A DNA stretch of 64,000 nucleotides from a virus. Location of the stretch: IMG/VR virus record IMGVR_UViG_3300009502_001313, positions 38,941 to 102,940 of that record; one strand, given 5' to 3'. Below, one piece after another: positions 35,795 to 43,382 of this stretch (position 1 is the stretch's first letter; each line of letters opens with the position of its first letter). The translations under genes were made by a program, and so were the position numbers. The notes beneath the pieces were generated by a model that was not told where the DNA came from, made no database searches, and worked only from the letters and a program-made list of their open reading frames with translations.

Positions 35795-38071
35795 TTATGA
35801 CTGTCTATTATAAACAACCATAGATTTATGAAGTTCCGTGGGAAATTCATTATCTGGTATTGTTTTTACATTAAATTTTTCATCATATTGTTCGTTGTGT
35901 GGAGCATGACCAAAATGAGCCGCACCGACAATTGCTCGTTCCTTCTCAAGAAGATATGCATTAACAGAAATTTCCATGGTTCGTGGAAGCTGGCCATAAT
36001 TCATACCCACCTTGGGAGATTTTATGTAATCAACTAAATAAGACCATTCGGTTGAATTTTTTTCATTTAGAGTTTCCCAAGACGTATTTTCCGGAATAGT
36101 AATACCTAACGAACCAATAACTACCGGTTGATTTTTATACATGTCTCCAATCGTAATCATTACCATCGGAGGAACCATAAATCGAGTATATGTTCCACTA
36201 GAATCATTTTTATTATCTCGCCGTGTATAAGATGCCGGTTTTACTAAACTCATAAGATAATTAACTCGTTGCCACGTTGGAGCCATTTCTATAAGACTTC
36301 CAATATGAACCGTGAAATTGAATGCTAGAGATCGGTTAAATCCGCCATAGGAATATACTTTATCTGCTCTTCCAATAAAAGTAAGTTCTTCCCAATTAAC
36401 GGAATCGGTTTCTTGTAGTCCTTTTATAGTAGCTCGAAATGGAATATATTTCTGGTTAACTATATCATAGAAATAAAATGCAATGAGATCGTCTTTATAA
36501 GGATTCCATTCAGTCCACTCCACTATTCTTCGATTTTCTATTTTAAAACTACCATTTGATTTTCCTCTATTTTTATAAGACCCATCTATAACCATAAGAG
36601 TATTGATGCCATCAAACTGACCAGTACCTCCCATTTTAAATGATTTTTCGGTAGCGTCAGTATGTTGGTTTTCTAACACTCTAACTTTACCCGCCCGATA
36701 TGCAGCTAACGTAAACAACTTTGTTTTGTCATTTCCAAAGTGTTTTGGATCACCTATATTCTTCACCGACATTAATCTATCATAACCATCTATATCGGGA
36801 TATGCGGATGGAAAAACTCCATTGTCTGGAATGGAAGTAAGCGAGGGAAAGGTATAAACCTCGCTTTTTCTTAAAGTTTTAAGTCGGTCATATAAAATCT
36901 CTGCTAATACCCTGGCTCCCTTTGGATCGGTCATCTTAGAAGGATATTGCGACTGTTTCCCCGTTTCCTGAAACATTCCCCACTGAACCATCATACTCGA
37001 TGCGAAATATTGCCCATCTTGATCCGTCGCTTTCATTCCAATTGCATTCTCATATCGAATGCCAGGGTGTATCGGATCAGTACTAGGTTCAATAGACCAT
37101 CCAAATTTAATACCATTTTGAAGAGTTTTACTATAAGTTTTGGTATTTTGAAGATACCGCAACCCATTGAACGTTGTATATGCTATTCCACCATGCATCA
37201 TATTATCCTGATCGGCAATGCGTATTCCGCCCTTATCACCGGCTATCCATCTCTGATGAAATTTAATAAGTTGTGAGGTTCCACCATAGTCAAATGCCCC
37301 TCCCCATGAACCATCATCAATCATCCATCCATAGGACTTTTCGTCGGAACGAACTTTTATTCCCTCTTGACGTGCAGGTATAAAATTATTAAATGTTTTT
37401 TTAATAAAATCCGATAAAAATCCTCCGCCAGTTGCCGGTGGTCCCCACTTACTTCTAAAAGTTGCCAGTCCTGCGTTAGCGGTATCGGCTCTCAATAGTC
37501 CTTTTCCACCGGATTGCGCCGTTACGCTATTACGAGAAAGAGCAGACATTCCAACCGTTCCGGATGGGGCGGTTGGAGAATTACCTAGCCCTAATACCCC
37601 TCCCACCGCAGAGCCAACACTACCCAATAAGCTTCCCAATAAATTACTGGTATCTATATTTCTTTGGGGTCTGATAATAAAGGATGCTGCTACAATAGGG
37701 GAAGTAGGATTCCAGATACGAGTTTCATTAAATGCGTTTCCGGTTTGAAGTAAGAATTGTTTACCGATCCACAATACTCCTTGTCCGGATATCATGAATT
37801 TAGTTATTCTTTTAACATCATTAAGCGCATGTTGAACGTAATCTATCAGGTAACAATCACTACTTTTAGGACCATCCGGATAAACATAATTAAACGGCTG
37901 GGTCGATTTTATTCCCATGAAAGTATCGGTTCCATACGGAGATAATCGATGATAAAGCTCTTTTTTATTTTTGTCGTATAAAATACGAATTTTTCCCGGT
38001 GAAGGAACCGTAGGATAATTTGCCGGAACTTTCAACAAGGGAATTAACGGGATGGGTGATTGGTTTGCCAT
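35795..38071 (-). CDS. Large tail/baseplate structural protein
   Basis: The 758-residue protein has a glycine-rich linker (about 142-170) and a C-terminal region with YGGFNRSLAFNFTVHIG and VMITIGDMYKNQPVVIGSLGITI. Such segments look like baseplate proteins with gp6/gp25-associated or LysM-neighbouring roles in T4-like phages. It starts 19 nt after the tape measure stop, and a TATTTATA motif lies 4 nt before its ATG. Exact function is not resolved. Confidence 0.6.
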   Translation of the reverse strand: MANQSPIPLIPLLKVPANYPTVPSPGKIRILYDKNKKELYHRLSPYGTDTFMGIKSTQPFNYVYPDGPKSSDCYLIDYVQHALNDVKRITKFMISGQGVLWIGKQFLLQTGNAFNETRIWNPTSPIVAASFIIRPQRNIDTSNLLGSLLGSVGSAVGGVLGLGNSPTAPSGTVGMSALSRNSVTAQSGGKGLLRADTANAGLATFRSKWGPPATGGGFLSDFIKKTFNNFIPARQEGIKVRSDEKSYGWMIDDGSWGGAFDYGGTSQLIKFHQRWIAGDKGGIRIADQDNMMHGGIAYTTFNGLRYLQNTKTYSKTLQNGIKFGWSIEPSTDPIHPGIRYENAIGMKATDQDGQYFASSMMVQWGMFQETGKQSQYPSKMTDPKGARVLAEILYDRLKTLRKSEVYTFPSLTSIPDNGVFPSAYPDIDGYDRLMSVKNIGDPKHFGNDKTKLFTLAAYRAGKVRVLENQHTDATEKSFKMGGTGQFDGINTLMVIDGSYKNRGKSNGSFKIENRRIVEWTEWNPYKDDLIAFYFYDIVNQKYIPFRATIKGLQETDSVNWEELTFIGRADKVYSYGGFNRSLAFNFTVHIGSLIEMAPTWQRVNYLMSLVKPASYTRRDNKNDSSGTYTRFMVPPMVMITIGDMYKNQPVVIGSLGITIPENTSWETLNEKNSTEWSYLVDYIKSPKVGMNYGQLPRTMEISVNAYLLEKERAIVGAAHFGHAPHNEQYDEKFNVKTIPDNEFPTELHKSMVVYNRQS

Positions 38072-38075
38072 ATGT

Positions 38076-38083
38076 TATAAATA
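38076..38083 (-). promoter_or_regulatory. TATTTATA motif
   Basis: Minus-strand CTATTTATAAC lies 4 nt before ATG 38071, in the tape-measure/baseplate gap. Confidence 0.4.
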
Positions 38084-38090
38084 GTAAATC

Positions 38091-40673
38091 TTATGTCGTC
38101 ATTACACCATATCCCTTTTTGTACTTAGTCATCCTATCCATCTGAGCACTTACAAGCATACCATCCATATTAACCGCAATTTTACCCGCAGTTAAATCTG
38201 CATTTAAATTACAAAGCTCTTTTAAAATCGCCGCCAAAGTCGTGGAATTTTGTTGCTGTTGTTTTGATTCTTCTAAAGTAGGAGGAATCGTGGGAGTAAT
38301 AGGGGGGGATTTAGCAGTAACCGCTTCCGTCGTAATTGCCGTCGGAATTAATTCCGGTGTAGTAATTTTCTTTTCTAATACACCCAAATTTTCTAACGCC
38401 CCGGTATATCCACCCCGAATACCCTTTGCTAAATTTTTTCCAACAAATGGTATCTTCTCTAATACCCATGCGAAAAATTGACGAAATGGACTGGTCAATA
38501 CATCCAATAGTTTTGCCCCACCCCCAATAATTCCACGAATAACGGATAACATTAACTCCGATGCCGAATGCCCTCCCATCCTATCCATAATCCATGTATA
38601 AGCATCCTTAAATGGCGAAAGTAAATGATTCAAAATTAATCCTTTTACTGCAATTATACCATCAACAATTCCTTGTGACATAACCGAAGGAGAATTTCCA
38701 ACGAAAATAGACTTAATCCATTCCCATGCATCGACAAATGGCTGCCAAAAAGTATCCACAATTGCTTTTCCAATAGACGCAAGCGAAAACCCTTCCGTGC
38801 TAATACGTTTAAAAAGATTACAAAGTAAAGTCAGTCCAGTAATAATCCATCCTACTACTGGAATAAATTCAAAAAATGGAGCAAAAGTTTTTGCAAAAGA
38901 GAAAACTTTAAAAACGACAGAAAATGCTTTTCCTATTTTCGCAATCCATTTAGAGAGCGTGGCACTAAGTTCTATTCCACCTTTAAATAGTTCCCACGCC
39001 ACCATGAATTCATCTCTAAGTGTACGAGCACCAATTGCTATACGGCCAATCCGTGAAGATAATACTTCAACGAGTTTTATTACGGGCATCAGGACTGGTC
39101 CCAACGCAAGAATTACTCCCGCAATTTTCATAGTGGCATCAAGAATAGGAAACAACGTAGCCGTAGCTTGAAGTAAAAGTTTATTCCATTGCTGCTGTAA
39201 TGCCGCAATTCTTTCTTGATTTGCCATTTGTTTTACTTGAAGCTCCCGTTGAAGTCCAACGTTTTTCAAATCCCCTTCCCGTATTCCTTTTAATCTTTCA
39301 TATTCTCTAACTTCATCTTTTAACCCATCTATATTTCTGGCTTCTTCAAGCTGTCTTTGAGCCTGTATCATTTTTAATAATTCATCGGTAGACCTACCCG
39401 TTGCAGCAGCAAATGCATCCATCTGAAATACATCCAAGTTTTCAAAATTAATATTTTTAGCAATACGAAGTATTTCTTTTGTAGATCCAACCAGATCCCT
39501 TCGATATGCTAACTCACGAGCTTTTTGAAGATTAATGTTTCTGCCAACAAGAACCGATGCATCCATTTCCTGTTGAATACTCTCCGTGAAATTAAGCAGA
39601 TGTCTACTGGCATCTGCCATTTTATTCAGAGTCGTTCCCAATACTCTTGCTTCTACTGCCGCTTTTATTAATTGTCCCGGCATTCGAGAAACCATTGATA
39701 ACGCATTCCCAGATAATTTAGATACATCCTGCATAACCATATTAAGCGGAACCCCCGCTGCTGCGGATAATCTACTGGCAAAATATGCAATATGTTTATT
39801 AGACTGAGCGGTGGTTTTACTAATAGCAGAAATATTTCTGAGAAACCCAGCCGTAGCATCTTCTGCAACCCCAAGCTGCGATTTAAAAATTGCGGTGGTT
39901 TCAATCAGATCTTTAGAAATCTTCATCGTTCCACCAAATTCATTTGCCAATGCCTCCGCCGCAACAACTGCACCCTCTATAGTAACCCCAATACCTACAA
40001 AACTAACATAAACACTTTTAATATTATCGGATATTCGCTTTGAATCCTCTCGGAGAAGTCCCATTTGAATACGGAACTTTGCCATTGCTTTATCAAATTC
40101 TAAAAATTTAGTTACAGTATACTCAATAATTGCCGCAAATCCTGCCGCCCGCACCAACCACGATTTCGGAATTATATCCATTTTTTTAATCCATTTATAG
40201 TGATTTGCCTGAAGCTTAAATATATCTCCCAATTTACCAACATAATCCAATGCACCCTCAAATTTAGCCGTCTCTTCATCTTTTCCTTTTTTATCCAACG
40301 CAAGCAACTCTTTAGCTGTCTCAAGCTGTATTTTTTCTATATTATTTAAGGCTTTTACATCTCGTAAGTGCGATTCTATCCCTTTCCGTTTTGCGGTTAA
40401 TTGCTTTTTTTCCTTTCCTTCTTCAACTTTTTCCGCCGCATGCATTTTAAAAAGCTCATCTCTAAGTTTTATTTCTAGGTTAAAATTATTACCGATTAAA
40501 TCAAGCCTCGCTTTAACATTAGCTAAAAGTTGCTTATCCATACTCGCTTGTTCTTTCGACAATAATTCGGATTCTTGTCGAATCTTTACAAGCTCTCGTT
40601 CAAGCGCAACTTTTTGCTCTGTTACTTCATTTTCAGTTTTATCTCGATCTTGAGTTGTACCTTTTTTTGCCAT
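38091..40673 (-). CDS. Tail tape measure protein
   Basis: The 860-residue protein has a long coiled-coil N-terminus (about 1-140), a TMP-like helical core with Ala/Gly-rich repeats (about 190-420) and hydrophobic helices near 500-660 (for example FIPVVGWIITGLTLL). A Thr/Pro linker follows, then a short end. This is the usual profile of a tape measure, which sets tail length and is ejected into the host envelope. The upstream neighbour (hub/chaperone) and downstream baseplate genes agree. Confidence 0.8.
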   Translation of the reverse strand: MAKKGTTQDRDKTENEVTEQKVALERELVKIRQESELLSKEQASMDKQLLANVKARLDLIGNNFNLEIKLRDELFKMHAAEKVEEGKEKKQLTAKRKGIESHLRDVKALNNIEKIQLETAKELLALDKKGKDEETAKFEGALDYVGKLGDIFKLQANHYKWIKKMDIIPKSWLVRAAGFAAIIEYTVTKFLEFDKAMAKFRIQMGLLREDSKRISDNIKSVYVSFVGIGVTIEGAVVAAEALANEFGGTMKISKDLIETTAIFKSQLGVAEDATAGFLRNISAISKTTAQSNKHIAYFASRLSAAAGVPLNMVMQDVSKLSGNALSMVSRMPGQLIKAAVEARVLGTTLNKMADASRHLLNFTESIQQEMDASVLVGRNINLQKARELAYRRDLVGSTKEILRIAKNINFENLDVFQMDAFAAATGRSTDELLKMIQAQRQLEEARNIDGLKDEVREYERLKGIREGDLKNVGLQRELQVKQMANQERIAALQQQWNKLLLQATATLFPILDATMKIAGVILALGPVLMPVIKLVEVLSSRIGRIAIGARTLRDEFMVAWELFKGGIELSATLSKWIAKIGKAFSVVFKVFSFAKTFAPFFEFIPVVGWIITGLTLLCNLFKRISTEGFSLASIGKAIVDTFWQPFVDAWEWIKSIFVGNSPSVMSQGIVDGIIAVKGLILNHLLSPFKDAYTWIMDRMGGHSASELMLSVIRGIIGGGAKLLDVLTSPFRQFFAWVLEKIPFVGKNLAKGIRGGYTGALENLGVLEKKITTPELIPTAITTEAVTAKSPPITPTIPPTLEESKQQQQNSTTLAAILKELCNLNADLTAGKIAVNMDGMLVSAQMDRMTKYKKGYGVMTT

Positions 40674-40698
40674 ATTAATATATTATTCGATATACTGT

Positions 40699-40706
40699 TA
40701 TAAATA
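40699..40706 (-). promoter_or_regulatory. TATTTATA motif
   Basis: Minus-strand GTATATTTATAAC lies 25 nt before ATG 40673 (tape measure). Confidence 0.4.
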
Positions 40707-40740
40707 TACCGGCACTTCTCTTTTATCGCACTCTCGCCAG

Positions 40741-40774
40741 AAAACCCATCTGCTTCCAGTGGATGAGATGATTG
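40741..40774 (+). repeat. Relic resembling the left end of the TnpB element
   Basis: With one gap, 28 of 34 positions match the left-end hairpin at 6434-6466 (both begin AAAACCCATCT and share GGATG and GATGA). No tnpB is adjacent; the copy lies in the gap between the tape measure and hub-type genes. Confidence 0.45.
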
Positions 40775-40788
40775 AAATGATAAAATAA

Positions 40789-40995
40789 CTATTTAGCAGA
40801 AGATTGCCGAGCAACAAATCCAGGAACTGTTCCCGGTGATTTTTTACTGGTAGATGCCCCTTCAGAAACTCCCCGAGATTTATCCATATCTTTACGTTCT
40901 TTTTCTTGTTTCTTTATTGCAATGCGAATAAAAAGACCCCGAAGATATACCGGCATAGTATAGAGATCATAGAAGCTATAACCCCGCTCAACCAT
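40789..40995 (-). CDS. Out-of-frame C-terminal extension of the hub-type gene (YTMP motif)
   Basis: This frame encodes ERGYSFYDLYTMPVYLRGLFIRIAIKK, a segment typical of tail assembly/hub proteins just upstream of tape measures. The frame is open upstream of ATG 40995 through DEYRISVYEQIDG back to the T7 run (plus-strand A7, 41044-41050) inside the preceding gene. Skipping one T fuses the two into 353 residues (1062 nt). It is either a programmed frameshift product, a separate small gene, or the result of a homopolymer error. Confidence 0.6.
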   Translation of the reverse strand: MVERGYSFYDLYTMPVYLRGLFIRIAIKKQEKERKDMDKSRGVSEGASTSKKSPGTVPGFVARQSSAK

Positions 40996-41029
40996 TCCAT
41001 CTATTTGCTCGTAAACGGATATTCTATAT

Positions 41030-41851
41030 TCATCCGTTAGGCCAAAAAAAGGAGACGCTTAATGGAACGTCCTCCCTCCTTTCAACTCCGCATGAACTGC
41101 ACACAAAATCAAAACTCATGTCAACATCCGGTGTCATAGTGCGAACATAATTTCTTAATGCTAAACTATCCCCCGCTCGCATCTCATCCACAAACTTCCG
41201 AATAGCACTTTTATCCGCATTCCCGTCCAATGCAATAATATATGATTTAAGACGGGTAGTAATTTCACTCGTAACTTCTTTAGAGATTTTTGTAAGAGCT
41301 TTTAAATCAGCATCAATAGCATCTTCATCTTTTTTGGTAAGTAATTTAAACGTCACTACCCGTTTAGATACCGGCAACGTAAACTCAAATTCATTTGTCC
41401 CTTTCGGATATTTTTCAAAATCAAATGGCTTGTTATCCATTTTTCCGAGATCAATAGTTAAAGAATTGTCAACACCACACTTAGGACAAGTGATATTAGC
41501 TTTATATTCGTCTCCATATGCCATACGACGAATAGCCACAAAAGCAGCATTTCTATCACAATTTAACATGTCTTCAGAATGAATTGCTTTTTCTACTATA
41601 AGCGACTCCAATACCTTATCTAGAACAATGCCTTTTTGAATAAGATTTTTAGAAGTAAGAATATCTTCCTCTCTTGCTGTCATTGGCTTTAATTCCAATG
41701 TACCCGCCGAAAGAGGACTGTCAGAAGAATAAAACCATCCTTTTGATGGGATGTTGATTGTTTCTGTAGGAAATGTAGATTCCTGCTTGGTCGATTGCGA
41801 TGCAGCGGGACGAACTCCCGGTCGAGTAAGGGTAACGATTTGATCATTCAT
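41030..41851 (-). CDS. T4-type baseplate hub protein (gp26/T4_baseplate-like)
   Basis: The 273-residue protein resembles the T4_baseplate family (hub gp26 type): FPTETINIPSKGWFY, ELKPMTAREEDILTS, a Cys4 site (CPKCG at about 145-150 and CSSCG near 260), and PFDFEKYPKGTNEFEFTLP. The Cys pairs suggest a structural zinc. It lies directly before the tape measure, as in many contractile phages. The stop follows FFWPNG just after a T7 run; one base less would continue into the 40789-40995 frame. Confidence 0.8.
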   Translation of the reverse strand: MNDQIVTLTRPGVRPAASQSTKQESTFPTETINIPSKGWFYSSDSPLSAGTLELKPMTAREEDILTSKNLIQKGIVLDKVLESLIVEKAIHSEDMLNCDRNAAFVAIRRMAYGDEYKANITCPKCGVDNSLTIDLGKMDNKPFDFEKYPKGTNEFEFTLPVSKRVVTFKLLTKKDEDAIDADLKALTKISKEVTSEITTRLKSYIIALDGNADKSAIRKFVDEMRAGDSLALRNYVRTMTPDVDMSFDFVCSSCGVERREDVPLSVSFFWPNG

Positions 41852-41911
41852 AATAAAACTTATCTATCTGTTGCTAATATATAGTCAACAATTAGACTTT
41901 TACAAAAAATA

Positions 41912-42262
41912 TTATGGCGATTGTAACGATTGTTGTCGTTGTAGTGCCTGTATTTGTTGTTTTAACTTAGGAAGCTTTGTCCGTTTATTTAGTTCAGTTC
42001 TTTTTTCGTCAGCTTTCGCTTGATCTATACCTTGAGCATATTCTTGTTTGGACAATTTAAGAGCCTTCCTAGTAGCGTCTTTCTTATCCCGTGCTACTTT
42101 CCGTTGAGTTGCAATATCAATAGGAGTAACAGGGGAAGAAGCGTTATCGGGAGAAGATTGAGACATCGAATCCACGGGGTCCGAGCTAGAAGCTAATTCG
42201 GTCATAATTTCTTTTACCAAATGTCCTAAAAGCTCTTTAAATTGCGATTCTTTAATAATCAT
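41912..42262 (-). CDS. Small Lys/Gln-rich protein with capsid-targeting-like leader
   Basis: This 116-residue protein starts MIIKESQFKELLGHLVKEIMTEL, an amphipathic helix like those of five other products here. A Ser/Pro-rich stretch and a very basic helical tail follow (DKKDATRKALKLSKQ...). Internal head proteins of T4 have just such a leader plus a basic body. It is placed 1 nt after the gene 42263-42988, which has the same plan. Function is inferred only. Confidence 0.55.
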   Translation of the reverse strand: MIIKESQFKELLGHLVKEIMTELASSSDPVDSMSQSSPDNASSPVTPIDIATQRKVARDKKDATRKALKLSKQEYAQGIDQAKADEKRTELNKRTKLPKLKQQIQALQRQQSLQSP

Positions 42263-42988
42263 TTATTTTCTTCGGGCTTCTCTAAGAGCTTCCCCAATCA
42301 TAGATGAAACCATATTTTTTAAACTATTACTCTCATCGATGCTTGGAGCCTGAGTTTTAGAAGCAGTCTGAGGACCAGTCTGAGGCGTTGTTAACCCTGG
42401 TTCTGGTTCATTGAACGCCGTCTGAGGATGTTCCGCCGATACTCCAGATGGCACACTTAAACTTTTGGCGGCTTGAAGTGTGGGTGCCCAATGTATAGAA
42501 ACCGTTGCATTTTCAGAATCATCCGACGGAGTTCCAGTAGATGCCTCCGGACTGGATTGCTGAGAAGGTGACCATGGTTTCGTTCCTACATAAAGATAAA
42601 CGAATGGCACTTTTCCACTTAAAACAGCATCAACCTTTTGACGAGCAGAAATAGTAAGCATAACTCGGGGACCACCACTTCTAGCTGCAATATTATAAAT
42701 TCTCCGTTCATTGTTTCCTTGATCTCCCGGTTTAAGATCTTGCAATGGAACCCCCTTATAATCAGGCTGTAATGCTTTCTTTGGATCAACAAACCATACC
42801 CCTTTTATTGCTTTTGCCGGTTTCGGAGCCCCCTGAGGAGACGCCGGAGGAATTGCTAATGTATCTGCGGTTCCCTGCCCACTTGCAGGCGGGGCGGGTG
42901 CTCCTGCGGTATCATCCGCCTCAGAAACGTTCGCTAATACTTCTTTTACACACTTCCGAATAATATATTCCAGTAATTCTTTTTTCAT
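42263..42988 (-). CDS. Pro/Ala-rich protein with capsid-targeting-like leader
   Basis: ATG 42988 (MKKELLEYIIRKCVKEVLANVSEADD) was chosen; an in-frame start at 43087 would run through hairpin E. The 241 residues comprise the leader, a Pro/Ala linker, a compact middle (GVWFVDPKKALQPDYKG...VMLTISARQKVDAVL) and a low-complexity tail ending in a basic helix. Probably virion-associated; no enzymatic motif is visible. Confidence 0.55.
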   Translation of the reverse strand: MKKELLEYIIRKCVKEVLANVSEADDTAGAPAPPASGQGTADTLAIPPASPQGAPKPAKAIKGVWFVDPKKALQPDYKGVPLQDLKPGDQGNNERRIYNIAARSGGPRVMLTISARQKVDAVLSGKVPFVYLYVGTKPWSPSQQSSPEASTGTPSDDSENATVSIHWAPTLQAAKSLSVPSGVSAEHPQTAFNEPEPGLTTPQTGPQTASKTQAPSIDESNSLKNMVSSMIGEALREARRK

Positions 42989-42997
42989 AATTTTGGA

Positions 42998-43042
42998 GGA
43001 AGGAAATCCCAATGGCTTTAGCCTCGGGGAGGAATTCCTTCC
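42998..43042 (+). repeat. Hairpin E, IS200/IS605 right-end-like
   Basis: An outer stem GGAAGGAA/TTCCTTCC encloses an inner GGC-TTTA-GCC and a CGGGGAGGAATTCC tail, resembling IS1341-type right ends. No tnpB is adjacent. Confidence 0.45.
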
Positions 43043-43047
43043 ACTAT

Positions 43048-43055
43048 TATAAATA
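43048..43055 (-). promoter_or_regulatory. TATTTATA motif
   Basis: Minus-strand CTATTTATAAT lies 59 nt before ATG 42988, beyond hairpin E. Confidence 0.35.
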
Positions 43056-43121
43056 GAACAACATCTCCGAAAAAGTGTCAACCACAAAAATATTTTAACC
43101 GCACTCCCAATATGAAGAAAA

Positions 43122-43146
43122 CCCCCGAAAGTATCGCTTTCGAGGG
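43122..43146 (-). terminator. Rho-independent terminator
   Basis: Minus-strand CCCTCGAAAG pairs with CTTTCGGGGG around a 5-nt loop and is followed by TTTTC. It lies between the nuclease gene and the leader-protein genes. Confidence 0.65.
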
Positions 43147-43182
43147 CTCTGTATATAGACTCCGCTGATAATAACTATATAT

Positions 43183-43211
43183 CAACTACCCCACCTGAAG
43201 GTGGGAGTTTA
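43183..43211 (-). repeat. Hairpin F, IS200/IS605 right-end-like
   Basis: Minus-strand CCCACCT-TC-AGGTGGG is followed by GTAGTTGA, close in form to the GGGTAGTTCAT right end at 7753-7789. It is an orphan end with no tnpB nearby. Confidence 0.45.
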
Positions 43212-43349
43212 TAATACTTCTAAACTCTTAGAAGATTTACATACAATAGGCTGATTGATTGCAGCCCCGTTAATTTATATAAACTAACAAAAAATCAATG
43301 TCATCATAACTGTGTCTCCGTAAACGGAGTGCCTTTTATGACTGTATCA

Positions 43350-43378
43350 AATATATAGTATAAAACAAAAAAAGTCAA
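43350..43378 (-). promoter_or_regulatory. Sigma-70-type promoter
   Basis: On the minus strand TTGACT (43373-43378) and TATATT (43350-43355) are separated by 17 nt. It is directed toward the 42988 gene, but the terminator at 43122 lies between. Confidence 0.5.
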
Positions 43379-43382
43379 TTTA

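Larger units (their letters stand above)
42989..43382 (-). other. 394-nt gene-free region with three IS-end-like hairpins, a terminator and promoters
   Basis: No convincing reading frame lies here. The stretch holds hairpin E (42998-43042), a TATTTATA motif (43048-43055), a terminator (43122-43146), hairpin F (43183-43211) and a sigma-70-type promoter (43350-43378). A CTCCGTAAACGGAG stem near 43317 is followed by TTTT on the plus strand. Hairpin D (43390-43432) continues it into the nuclease gene. Confidence 0.6.

Noticed and set aside
40741-40790. Hammerhead-type ribozyme (GGATGAG...GAAA)
   Set aside because: The invariant CUGAUGA core and matching stems are absent; similarity to the TnpB left end explains the sequence better.
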